Below, in pieces: positions 8,643 to 16,969 of a stretch of 64,000 nucleotides of DNA. Origin of the DNA: Algoriphagus antarcticus (lineage in GTDB: Bacteria; Bacteroidota; Bacteroidia; Cytophagales; Cyclobacteriaceae); contig NZ_MSSW01000019.1 of assembly GCF_002150685.1 (NCBI RefSeq), positions 1-64,000 on the forward strand, in the 5' to 3' direction. The notes below the pieces were generated by a model. That model made no database searches. It was not told the origin of the DNA and saw only the letters and a list, made by a program, of their open reading frames with translations. The position numbers were made by a program, and so were the translations under genes. Each line of letters begins with the position of its first letter. Within the stretch, counting starts at the first letter, position 1.

Positions 8643-9818
8643 ATGAAAAAAACTAGCCTAGTATTCCTATTAATTTTGGCGGCTTTAGCCAGTTGTGCTT
8701 CAAAAGAAAGCGCTGAGAATACTCAGGTAGAAGCAATCAATTTCACCTATGAAATCGACACAGTTCATATAGCTGCCAAGGATGAGTTTCTATTTCTGAA
8801 TATGGGGCTTTACATGTCAGATTACGATCCCAAAACCGATCTTTTGTATAACCTCAATCCGGAAACCAGCCGGATGGAAGTGATCAATATGCATAAGGGT
8901 GAATTGCAGGAACTGATCCAGTACGATCAGGATGGACCAAATGCAGTCAAAGAAATGTTCACCTCGGGAATCAAAATCACAGAATCAGGCGAGAAGTGGT
9001 TTACAGACTATCGATCTATTATCCATCTCAATGCAGCGGATGAGAAAATCGGAGAGTTTCGCGTCAACAATGAAAGTTTTTCGGGAGATACACTTCCGGA
9101 CAAAATGAATATTGGCGGCATGGGAAAAATCACCCGCTCAGGGCAAAACTTCGTCAGTCACTATGGAGATTATCTCCGCGATGGCGATGGACTTCAAGGT
9201 TTGGCTGTGCTTGATCTTAAGATGCGCACGAAGAGATTAATCCCGTTGGACGTATTCCATTCACTCGACAAGTACGAATTGTCTTCTCCAGATGGTGAGC
9301 GGGCTGGTGCTAGAGCTGGAGAACGGAGTTTTATTTCATTGACTGATGAGGAAGTTATACATTCAAATTCCGCTCAAAATCGGCTTCTTACTATTAATCT
9401 ATCCTCTGGAGAACAGCGAGAAGTGAAACTTACAAGTGATCTTCTACCTGATGAAAAACCCGGACTTTATCCCAAGAAGGCCAATTCTGTAGCGCAGTTT
9501 GAGGAATTCTACGAGCTGAAAAAGCAGGAAGTGACTTTCGGACCTTGGATTTACGATGGGGAGCGAGAATATTATTGGAGGATCAGTCGGGAGAAAAATG
9601 GGGGATCGGTAGCCAATCCTGAGTTCGCCTTTGTGATTACCGTCTTGGACAAGAACTTGAATCAACTTGCAGAAACCAAACTCGTCGATGGTGATGCACT
9701 CCCTTTTGATGGACTTCCTTCCCTTAGCTTTTGCCGCAAAGGCAACCTGTATATGTTTTTGAATATCGATGATGAACTGGCCTTTGTAAGGCTTAAACCA
9801 ACTATTTCTTATGAATAA
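8643..9818 (+). CDS. Array gene 9: DUF4221-like lipoprotein, second subfamily
   Basis: Lipoprotein of 391 residues with lipobox LASC (Cys18). It is the first member of the second subfamily: motifs are EIDTVHIAAKDE, QDGPNAVKE in place of EGPNGIG, a FGPWIYDGEREYYWRIS block, and a tail reading LAFVRLKPTISYE. It is closest to gene 13, which also has GPNSVK and an MSDY segment near residue 60. Its last codons overlap gene 10 by eight nucleotides (ATGAATAA), which implies translational coupling. Function is unknown. Confidence 0.86.
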   Translation: MKKTSLVFLLILAALASCASKESAENTQVEAINFTYEIDTVHIAAKDEFLFLNMGLYMSDYDPKTDLLYNLNPETSRMEVINMHKGELQELIQYDQDGPNAVKEMFTSGIKITESGEKWFTDYRSIIHLNAADEKIGEFRVNNESFSGDTLPDKMNIGGMGKITRSGQNFVSHYGDYLRDGDGLQGLAVLDLKMRTKRLIPLDVFHSLDKYELSSPDGERAGARAGERSFISLTDEEVIHSNSAQNRLLTINLSSGEQREVKLTSDLLPDEKPGLYPKKANSVAQFEEFYELKKQEVTFGPWIYDGEREYYWRISREKNGGSVANPEFAFVITVLDKNLNQLAETKLVDGDALPFDGLPSLSFCRKGNLYMFLNIDDELAFVRLKPTISYE

Positions 9819-10968
9819 ATACGTATTAGTTCCTTTTGTACTTGTACTAATCAGCTGCTCTTCAAATAATGGATCAGATGAAAATTCCACAGCTGACATT
9901 GATTTCTCTTATTCCATTGATACCGTTATGGTGGACCCTGGAGACCATTTCTTTTTCCTAAACTGGGGCTTGGGGATCGCTGATATCACCGAAGATGGAA
10001 AGTTACTCTACAATCTCAACCCCCAAACACTTCTCCTGGAGGTGGTAGATCTGGATGCTTTGACTCTGAAAGAAACCATACAGCTGGAAAAAGAAGGTCC
10101 AAATGGTGTGGGTGGAGGTTTTATCTCCAGGCTTCAGGTAATCGGAAATGGAAACCTGATGCTTTTTGATTTCAATAGAATTGTGGAAATAAGTCCTAAA
10201 GGTGAGTTGTTGAAGAAATATGAGTTTGATCCAACTACTTTGACCGGGTATGCGTTCGGCGAAACAGATAAGGTGAGTTATATGGGGACTTTTTCGCCTG
10301 ACGGGAAAATCTATATTGGTCAAATGGAAGACGAGGATTTCAAATCCCCAGCCAAAGGACTGGCAGTGATCACTATCGAAAACATGGAAGTGAAATTTGT
10401 ACCTACCGACGCCATATCAAAGCTGGACGAGTTTCGGATTATGTTGGAAATGAAAACAGAAGGAGGAACATCCAGCATGTCCATGGGGGAGTCGGCCTAT
10501 ATGAAGTTTATAGAGGGGCAATTGGTGCTGAGTAATACTGCCATGAATGAGATCTTCCTTTATGACGTCACTACAGATAGCTTGATTCATAAGACGTATG
10601 CAGCAAATCTCACTGGAAATGAGCGGATCAAAAACTTTCCGTCACAAGTAGATACTCGAGAGGCACTTTTTGCAGCATCTAAAGAAAAAATGAAGCAAGT
10701 CCGATTTGGGCCGATGTACCACCAGAAGGAGGAAAGTCTGATTTGGAGATTTAGCAGTGATATGGATAGAATGATTGCGGATTCGGTGGTGACCAAAGAT
10801 GTGGTTACACTTTTTGATACCGACTATAATATGCTTACGGAGCAGACTTTAGAGAATTTTACCAATTCAAACAGCCGATTCTTTAAAGATGGAATGCTTT
10901 ATAGTTTTATCAATATCGACGACGAGATGGCTTTCGTAAGACTAAAACCAACATTTGATGACGAATAA
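9811..10968 (+). CDS. Array gene 10: DUF4221-like lipoprotein, second subfamily
   Basis: Lipoprotein of 385 residues with leader MNKYVLVP and lipobox LISC (Cys16). The start lies inside the end of gene 9, overlapping it by eight nucleotides. Motifs: SIDTVMVDPGD, KEGPNGVGGG, FGPMYHQKEE with WRFS in place of the WD block, and tail LAFVRLKP-like (MAFVRLKPTFDDE). The next gene starts inside its own last codons, so overlap coupling holds on both sides. A signal peptide and the absence of internal membrane helices point to an envelope location. Function is unknown. Confidence 0.86.
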   Translation: MNKYVLVPFVLVLISCSSNNGSDENSTADIDFSYSIDTVMVDPGDHFFFLNWGLGIADITEDGKLLYNLNPQTLLLEVVDLDALTLKETIQLEKEGPNGVGGGFISRLQVIGNGNLMLFDFNRIVEISPKGELLKKYEFDPTTLTGYAFGETDKVSYMGTFSPDGKIYIGQMEDEDFKSPAKGLAVITIENMEVKFVPTDAISKLDEFRIMLEMKTEGGTSSMSMGESAYMKFIEGQLVLSNTAMNEIFLYDVTTDSLIHKTYAANLTGNERIKNFPSQVDTREALFAASKEKMKQVRFGPMYHQKEESLIWRFSSDMDRMIADSVVTKDVVTLFDTDYNMLTEQTLENFTNSNSRFFKDGMLYSFINIDDEMAFVRLKPTFDDE

Positions 10969-12101
10969 ATACCTAATACTTCTACTGCTTGCTGCAGGTT
11001 TGAATTCGTGTAGCAAGCCTTTTGAGAATACTGAGCAACGCAGTTTCTCCGTTTCTTTGGATACCGTTCGCGTTGATTCCGGGGATGAAATTCTTTTTTT
11101 GCAATACTTCTTGAATGTTTCTACGCTAGATCCTTCACAGAAATTTCTATACAATATGAATGTGATGGAACAAATCCTGGAGAAAATAAATCAGAAGACC
11201 TTGAGCCTTGATTCACTTATTCAACTAGAAAAAGAAGGTCCAAATGGGATTGGTTTCCCTTCCGAAGTGATAGCTCTGGATGATGGAGGATTTCTTTTTT
11301 CCAATAACTATACGCTGAACTACTTGGATGCCAACTTGCAAAAGACAAAGCAAATCACACTGGCAAGAGAGGAATTTATCACAGAAATACTCCCTCCGAG
11401 TAAAACCATCAATATACAATCTCAGGGGATTTCCACAGATGGAAGGTTTCTAGCAGGATTATACGACGACTCTGGAATTGGGCAAAAACCGGATGGGATT
11501 GTCTGGATAGACTTGGAGAAGGAATCGGGGAAAATAATTTCAACTAATGCACTTGATTTCATCACTGAAAACAACTTAGTCCTAGAAATAGACGGACAGG
11601 TAAGAGGTGGATATTCTGGTGCCGTATTTTTTGAGTCGAGTGAGGAAAAATTATTTTTCTCCTAGCTCCAAAAACATGCTTATGATTTACGATTTGGCTC
11701 AGGATTCCTTGATCACCAAAAAATATGAGAGCAAACTTACCAGTAATGAGCAAGTGCCAGGGAAATTGAAAACTGTATCTGATCCGAATGAATTCAATAA
11801 ATTGAGAGGGGAGAATCTCAAAAAAGTCAATTTTGGTCCATGGGAATTAGATCAAAAGACAGGTTATCGTTGGAGGTTTTCAAAGGAACTGGACCGGGTC
11901 GTCGGGGAAGATAGTCTTATTTTCAAAACTGTAGTAACGGCAATTGATCAAGACTTTGAACTACTTGGCGAGGCTCAGCTCCCGGCAGAATTTGTGTTCC
12001 CTTATAGCTTCCGAATTCGGGACGGGATGCCTTACGTGTTCCTGAATATCGATGATGAACTGGCTTTTATACGCATTAAACCAAACTTTACTGATGAATA
12101 A
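10958..12101 (+). pseudogene. Array gene 11: frameshifted DUF4221-like lipoprotein
   Basis: The start is the ATG at 10958, overlapping gene 10; lipobox LNSC (Cys18), then KEGPNGIG near residue 90. The frame stops at 11665 (TAG), but family similarity continues without a gap in another frame to 12101, with FGPWELD, WRFS and the tail LAFIRIKPNFTDE. Removing one T near 11663 restores a full-length protein (EEKLFFS continuing into SSKNMLMIYDL). This is either a true single-base insertion or a sequencing error; there is no long homopolymer at the site, which argues mildly for a real mutation. If real, the gene makes a protein truncated at about 235 residues, and coupling to gene 12 may be weakened. 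Confidence 0.82.
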
Positions 12102-13239
12102 GAACATACTTTTACTCCTCTTACTAGCTCTTGCCAGCTGCTCTTCGGATAAATCCTCCGACGGCAAAAACGAGGATTTCCGATTCTCTTATCAGCTGGA
12201 CACAGTCCTTGTGGATTCCAAAGGCGTACTCTTTTTCCTTAATCAAGGTCTGATGGGAGCCAGCCTATCTCCGGATTCTAACAAACTTTTCACGTACAAT
12301 GAGCCCATGACCAGACTGGATATTGTGGATCTCGAAAAGTTAGAATTTTTGGATTCAATACCATTGGAAAAGGAAGGACCGAATGGAATTGGTCCGAGGG
12401 GAATTTTGCGTACCCATGTTACGGATTTGGGAGACTACTATTTTTCAGTATATGGGGGCATCAAAGAGTTTGACACGGAAGGAAAGGTAAAAAGAGCGTT
12501 CAATTGGACCAAAGATGAAGAGATCCTAAATCAACTGGAAAATGGAGAATTAGTATTTTTCAACGATATAATTTCTTCCGACGGAGCCACTTATTTTGGA
12601 ATGTACACAGCTTCTCATATTCCAGGTAAGCCTCAGCAAGACGGAATAGTACTAATGGATCTGAACACCAAAAAGTTACAGCTGATAGATATTCCAGCAC
12701 TAAAAGCACTACAGGATTACCAGATTCAGCTTGAAATGAATGGACGTACTTCCTTCGCGGGGGATCAAACTTTTCTACTAGTGAATGGCTCCAAAATTTT
12801 GATTTCGCAGGGACCTGTAAATGGTGTCTCAGTTTATGATTTGGATCGAGATTCTTTGAAAGTTTATTCTTATGAAACTGAGTTATTACCGGCACGAAAT
12901 CCTGGGGACTATACCAGAAAAGTTGGAAGTGTGGAAGAGTTTCAGGTGGCTTGGGACTTAAAATCCAAAGAACCGCACTTTGGTGATTTTATGTATGATG
13001 CTGAGCACAACCTATATTATAGGGTCAGTCATATAAGTGAGCTTAAATCAGATGGAGAATTAGAGTGGAATGGTGTTCTTTCCATTTTCGATGAGGACTT
13101 CAATTTGCTTCATGAAGAGGATGGTTTGGGCAATTACCATGGGGAGAAGTTTTTAAGAAATGGAAAAATCTACCGATTTATAAATTTTGATGACGAAATG
13201 GCTTTTGAGGTCTTAACACCTAAATATGACTATGAATAG
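12094..13239 (+). CDS. Array gene 12: DUF4221-like lipoprotein, second subfamily
   Basis: Lipoprotein of 381 residues. The ATG at 12094 is preferred over an upstream in-frame codon because it begins a leader (MNKNILLL) with lipobox LASC (Cys16) and reproduces the eight-nucleotide ATGAATAA overlap seen between genes 9 and 10. Motifs: QLDTVLVDSKG, KEGPNGIG, FGDFMYDAEHNLYYRVS, and an unusual tail MAFEVLTPKYDYE. It ends the uninterrupted part of the array; 178 noncoding bases follow. Function is unknown. Confidence 0.86.
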   Translation: MNKNILLLLLLALASCSSDKSSDGKNEDFRFSYQLDTVLVDSKGVLFFLNQGLMGASLSPDSNKLFTYNEPMTRLDIVDLEKLEFLDSIPLEKEGPNGIGPRGILRTHVTDLGDYYFSVYGGIKEFDTEGKVKRAFNWTKDEEILNQLENGELVFFNDIISSDGATYFGMYTASHIPGKPQQDGIVLMDLNTKKLQLIDIPALKALQDYQIQLEMNGRTSFAGDQTFLLVNGSKILISQGPVNGVSVYDLDRDSLKVYSYETELLPARNPGDYTRKVGSVEEFQVAWDLKSKEPHFGDFMYDAEHNLYYRVSHISELKSDGELEWNGVLSIFDEDFNLLHEEDGLGNYHGEKFLRNGKIYRFINFDDEMAFEVLTPKYDYE

Positions 13240-13417
13240 AAATATTTTACTGGATATAATATCAGCATACTTTTAATACATGGGTCATCAGTCGTGCGGA
13301 GATTAGGAATGTTATTCTCCGCAAAAACGCGGGAAAAAAATATGCAAGTCTCTTAAACACAATATGAACAGTGCCAATAAGTTGGCTTTATGGATTTTTG
13401 AACCTACTTTTTAGAAC
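13240..13417. other. Spacer with an 8-bp hairpin before array gene 13
   Basis: This is the only real gap inside the lipoprotein array. It holds a perfect eight-pair inverted repeat, TGCGGAGA at 13295-13302 and TCTCCGCA at 13316-13323, with a 13-base loop. It is followed by A-rich rather than T-rich DNA, so it is not a standard terminator on the plus strand. Gene 13 may have its own promoter here; I see no clear TAnnTTTG match. Confidence 0.5.
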
Positions 13418-14590
13418 ATGAAACTTCACGGTTCCGCAATTCTTTTTCTCCTTCTTATCTCCTGCGAGGAAAAAACTGTAGAGGTACAACTTCCGACGGC
13501 CAATGTAACTCCCGATTTTAATTACGTCCTGGATACGGTTCATGTAGATGCAGGCGAGGAGCAGATTTATTTGGACATGGATCTTAACATGTCCGATTAT
13601 GCTGTAAATGAAGGGCTTTTGTACAATCTGACCCCCGAATCCGGCCGTGTAGAAGTAATCAATATGGAAAGCCTTACCCTTGATAGTGTCATCAACTACA
13701 AACTGCGTGGGCCAAATAGTGTCAAACAGTATTTCCCTTTCGGAATCAAGAAAACCCTCTTTGGAGACACCTTTTTCAAAGAATATCGGGTGATCCACAA
13801 GCTCAATTCGGCAGGTAAGAAAATCGATTCCTACGAACTTATCAACAGAGAACTGTCTGGAGATCGCTTGCCCTTTGACACAGAGATAGACGGTTTGGGA
13901 GAAATTTCGTCTGATGGAGCCTATTTGGCCAGTTTCTATGGCAATTTCAAAGTAGGAGGCATTGTAATGGGTATAGCAAAGATAAATCTGTTGGACAAAT
14001 CTGTGAAGCTTATTCCCATTGACTTTTGGGATCAACTGAAGGAATATACCATCACAGTGGACTATGATATTGGCAGGAGAAACAGTTCTCCGGAATTGAA
14101 GTTCTTGCTGCTAAATGGTCCTGACATTATCCTATCTACCTCAGCGAGCAATGAATTGTGGTATTACGATTCTGAAAGTGACTCTGTAATTCATAAGTCC
14201 TTTCATAGTAACCTTACTGCCAATCAGAAATCAGGAAAATATCGACAAGACATCACTGATCAGCGGCTCTATATGTACTGGGTCAAGCGCAAAAATGATG
14301 AGGTAGTTTTCGGCCCGCTGGTCAAGGATCATAAGGCTCAGCGATTCTATCGGTATAGCCGTGAGTTGGATAGTAGCGATCCGCAGAAACCAAAGTATGT
14401 GTTTGTATTAACTGTTTTTGACGAAAAACTCGATCAGATCCATGAGCAAAAGCTTCAAAGCAGTATTCCGATTATGGGTAAATATTTCGAAGGAAAGACA
14501 TTTGTACATAATGGCTCGATCTATTCATTTTTGAAACAACCAAATGAACTGGCTTTTATCCGGCTGAAGCCAAGCTTTGAAAATGAGTAG
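13418..14590 (+). CDS. Array gene 13: DUF4221-like lipoprotein, second subfamily
   Basis: Last member of the array, 390 residues, lipobox LISC (Cys16) followed by CEEKT. It resembles gene 9 most: VLDTVHVDAGEE, a DLNMSDY segment, RGPNSVKQ in place of EGPNGIG, FGPLVKD with FYRYS, and tail LAFIRLKPSFENE. It stands apart from the others after a 178-base spacer, so it could be transcribed separately. The similarity to gene 9 across a block of intervening members suggests the array grew by duplicating a segment rather than single genes. Function is unknown. Confidence 0.85.
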   Translation: MKLHGSAILFLLLISCEEKTVEVQLPTANVTPDFNYVLDTVHVDAGEEQIYLDMDLNMSDYAVNEGLLYNLTPESGRVEVINMESLTLDSVINYKLRGPNSVKQYFPFGIKKTLFGDTFFKEYRVIHKLNSAGKKIDSYELINRELSGDRLPFDTEIDGLGEISSDGAYLASFYGNFKVGGIVMGIAKINLLDKSVKLIPIDFWDQLKEYTITVDYDIGRRNSSPELKFLLLNGPDIILSTSASNELWYYDSESDSVIHKSFHSNLTANQKSGKYRQDITDQRLYMYWVKRKNDEVVFGPLVKDHKAQRFYRYSRELDSSDPQKPKYVFVLTVFDEKLDQIHEQKLQSSIPIMGKYFEGKTFVHNGSIYSFLKQPNELAFIRLKPSFENE

Positions 14591-14910
14591 AGGCTTTTCG
14601 CCGATATTTGTGTCACTACATTGCCGATGTTCGTTTCATTACATTGCCGATGTTCGTGCCTGCCTTGACGGCAATCAGCTCTTTACACATATCAATAGTC
14701 CGTTTCTGAGATACGCCCCGGCGCACAGGCATGAACAGAGGTAGCGATGACTCCACCCTTGTTGGTGTCATCACAAACATCAAGTTTCCGTTCGTGAGAC
14801 ACGAACCGATGCAACATTCCGAACTGAAGTAAATAAGTACTTCAAGCCATAAAACAAAAGTTGTTTTACAATTTTCTGAACCTTCGCCCCATTTGAATGT
14901 TTTCAGAATA
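14591..14910. repeat. Intergenic repeats after the lipoprotein array
   Basis: No gene is seen. A short direct repeat, TACATTGCCGATGTTCGT, occurs at 14617-14634 and 14640-14657. Further on lies a segment with GATAC...GCACAGGCATGAA at about 14709-14733 that resembles 16146-16170, and a stem GATGAC/GTCATC at 14746-14772. These look like degraded interspersed repeats common to this genome. Confidence 0.5.
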
Positions 14911-15525
14911 ATGACTAAGTACAAACAACAGCTCACTCTGTTTCAGCGGATTGAAAATCTTCATCCGTACGAAACTATGCTCTATTTAGGAATGCTGGGG
15001 AGTGGACTTATATTTTTGTTCCTGACCTTTGCATTTCTCTTTTCTGCCCGAAATCTCCTTTCAGGAATGAATCAGACTGTTCCGACAGCCTTTCTTATTT
15101 CTACGTTCCTGCTGATAGTCAGCGGATTTTCGGCTACCTCTATCAGACTTGCCTATCAGGAAGAAAATACTGAAAAGCTATTAGGATCACTTAAAATTAC
15201 AGTTGTATTGGGATTGATATTCACAATACTGCAAGTCGTAGGATGGTATGAATTAGATGCAAAAGGCATTGAGTTCACTGGCATTCCGAGTGGGAGTTTT
15301 TTATACGTACTGAGTGGCATTCATATTTTCCACCTTCTTGGCGCAATGATTTTCGCGCTGATTCTATATTTCCAGCTAGCCAAAGGCAGCAATGATGTCG
15401 TCCACAAGTTACTTTTTCACACCAACCCTTTTGAAAAGATGAGGCTACGCTTATTTACCTTTTATTGGCATTTTATGGATGGTATCTGGTTGATTCTCTT
15501 TCTTTTATTTGTAATTAGTTTCTGA
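14911..15525 (+). CDS. Cytochrome c oxidase subunit III-like protein
   Basis: Integral membrane protein of 204 residues with about five hydrophobic helices. It matches the short bacterial subunit III of heme-copper oxidases: an HP-Y motif near the start, a central GIHIFHLLGA helix with the conserved histidines, and a final helix with YWHFMDGIWL, the family's WHF-D-W signature. It would sit beside subunit I in the inner-membrane oxidase that reduces oxygen. The ATG at 14911 is chosen over an upstream ATG at 14893 because the family normally begins a few residues before the first helix. No other cox genes are adjacent, so it is a stand-alone copy. It is followed after four nucleotides by an SRPBCC-like gene. 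Confidence 0.75.
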   Translation: MTKYKQQLTLFQRIENLHPYETMLYLGMLGSGLIFLFLTFAFLFSARNLLSGMNQTVPTAFLISTFLLIVSGFSATSIRLAYQEENTEKLLGSLKITVVLGLIFTILQVVGWYELDAKGIEFTGIPSGSFLYVLSGIHIFHLLGAMIFALILYFQLAKGSNDVVHKLLFHTNPFEKMRLRLFTFYWHFMDGIWLILFLLFVISF

Positions 15526-15529
15526 AAAA

Positions 15530-15964
15530 ATGAAAATCAATCTATCTACTAAGGTCAATCAAAACTACCTATCGGTAAAAAATGGGTTTGACGAGACACT
15601 CTTCACCAAGCTTAGCCCGCCATTTCCTCCCGTGAAATTAGCGCGGTTTGATGGATCTGAAATTGGCGATTTGGTTTCGCTGGAATTGAATTTTTTGCTT
15701 TTCAAGCAGCAGTGGACCAGCGAAATCACGGAAAGTAAAACTACCGATGCTGAATACTATTTTGTGGATGAAGGGGTAAAGCTCCCTTTTTTCCTAAAAA
15801 AATGGAGGCATAAACATCGGATTATAAATCTTGGAGATCAGGCGGAAATCAAGGATGAAGTGGAATTTTCAGGACCTTTTGGCTTGGCTACTTTACTACT
15901 GTACCCAGCGATTTACTTGCAGTTCTTGTACCGCAAACCTATCTACAGGAGGATTTTTTCTTAA
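15530..15964 (+). CDS. SRPBCC-like ligand-binding protein
   Basis: Soluble protein of 144 residues without a signal peptide. The pattern PFFLKKW.HKHRI, then DEVEFSGPFG and a hydrophobic carboxyl helix ending with clustered basic residues, resembles SRPBCC (START/Bet v1-like) proteins that hold a hydrophobic ligand in a helix-grip pocket. The match is by eye and weak over the first 60 residues. It starts four nucleotides after the cox3-like gene and is probably translated from the same message. Its role is unknown; an association with membrane-lipid or quinone chemistry is possible but not shown. Confidence 0.5.
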   Translation: MKINLSTKVNQNYLSVKNGFDETLFTKLSPPFPPVKLARFDGSEIGDLVSLELNFLLFKQQWTSEITESKTTDAEYYFVDEGVKLPFFLKKWRHKHRIINLGDQAEIKDEVEFSGPFGLATLLLYPAIYLQFLYRKPIYRRIFS

Positions 15965-16287
15965 ATGAAAGATTTAACCGCGGAGAGCACGGAGTTTTTC
16001 ACGGAGAATGCAGTCGAGTAGCGAGTAGAAATTACTAAACCGCCGATTTTCTTTCCTCTCTTGCCGGGATGCAGGTCTTCACGGACATAAGAAGCTAACA
16101 TCTGAGTTTTAAGCATGATCAGAGAATCTAACGTTTTCGTTGCTGCGATACCTCAAGGTGCACAGGCACGAAAGGCGGCGAAGGCAGTCTGGAGACTGCA
16201 TTTATTAAGTTAAATTATGAAGATACAAGCGAACCCACTTTGCTCTCTGCGAAATCTTAGCGTTCTCGGCGGTTAAAAATAACCTCC
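15965..16287. repeat. Inverted pair of ACCGC-GAGA repeats
   Basis: No gene is seen. A repeat beginning TTAACCGCGGAGAGCACGGA at 15974-15993 reappears in reverse orientation at about 16239-16275 (TAACCGCCGAGAACGC when read on the minus strand), so the region is bracketed by inward-facing copies. A third, direct relative lies at 20388-20422. Between them, about 16143-16203, is a GCACAGGCACGAA segment ending in AGTCTGGAGACT, related to 14709-14733 and, in reverse, to 20821-20840. Confidence 0.5.
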
Positions 16288-16758
16288 TTAAATCTCTTGT
16301 AAGTTTTCGCAGTTTTCAATTTCACAATCTCCATAAAGTACAAGTGCGTGGCTAGTGATAGCTGACTGAAAGGATTTACCTACAATTTCTTTAATCTCAT
16401 TGATTTTGGGATCAGAAAATTCCCTGATTTTGCGGCACTGATTACACACATGGTGATCATGGTGCTTATAGGTGAGCGCTTGTTCGTAAAGTGCTACCTT
16501 GTCTTTGAACTGGTGTTTTACGGCCAAACCGCTTTCCACCAATAAGTCAAGGGTATTGTAAATTGTCGCTCGACTGATGGTATATCCCTTATTTCTCATG
16601 CTGAGAAATAGTCCCTCCACGTCCATATGCTCATCTTCTGGAAGAGAGTAAAGTTCGTCTATTACCGAAAATCTTTCAGGTGTTTTCCTGCTTCCTTGTT
16701 TTGAAAGAAAGTTTTCAAAGATTTTTTTAGCCTTTTCTATCAGGGCCTTGTCTGCCAT
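16288..16758 (-). CDS. Fur-family transcriptional repressor
   Basis: Protein of 156 residues with the usual Fur layout: an amino-terminal winged helix (TPERFSVIDEL, then TISRATIYNTLDLL, the recognition helix region) and a carboxyl dimerisation domain. A histidine cluster KHHDHH precedes VCNQC, and a second cysteine pair DCEIENC lies at the end; together these form the structural zinc site. The family binds DNA with Fe, Mn, Zn or peroxide sensing. The sequence alone does not separate Fur from PerR or Zur. It faces away from the aspartyl protease gene across about 210 bases. The start is the ATG at 16758; the DNA upstream is very AT-rich, consistent with self-regulation, but no clear Fur box is visible. 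Confidence 0.85.
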   Translation of the reverse strand: MADKALIEKAKKIFENFLSKQGSRKTPERFSVIDELYSLPEDEHMDVEGLFLSMRNKGYTISRATIYNTLDLLVESGLAVKHQFKDKVALYEQALTYKHHDHHVCNQCRKIREFSDPKINEIKEIVGKSFQSAITSHALVLYGDCEIENCENLQEI

Positions 16759-16969
16759 GGGTTTAAAATAATTTAAAATAAAGATGAGTCATAATCCATT
16801 TTTTGTCAAACATGACCAAGGAATCGCTGTAATTTGGTTTCAATCTAATTAAAACTAATTCCATTAAATCCGTAAACAGAATTAATGAAACTGCTTGTTT
16901 TTGTAAGAATCCTTCTAATTTTCATAAAACAGAGTAACTTATTTGTGACATCCGGGTTTTCGTTTATCT

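Noticed and set aside
13388-14035. Minus-strand open frame of 215 codons
   Set aside because: It overlaps array gene 13, which has a lipobox and family motifs; the minus-strand protein looks like an antisense shadow.
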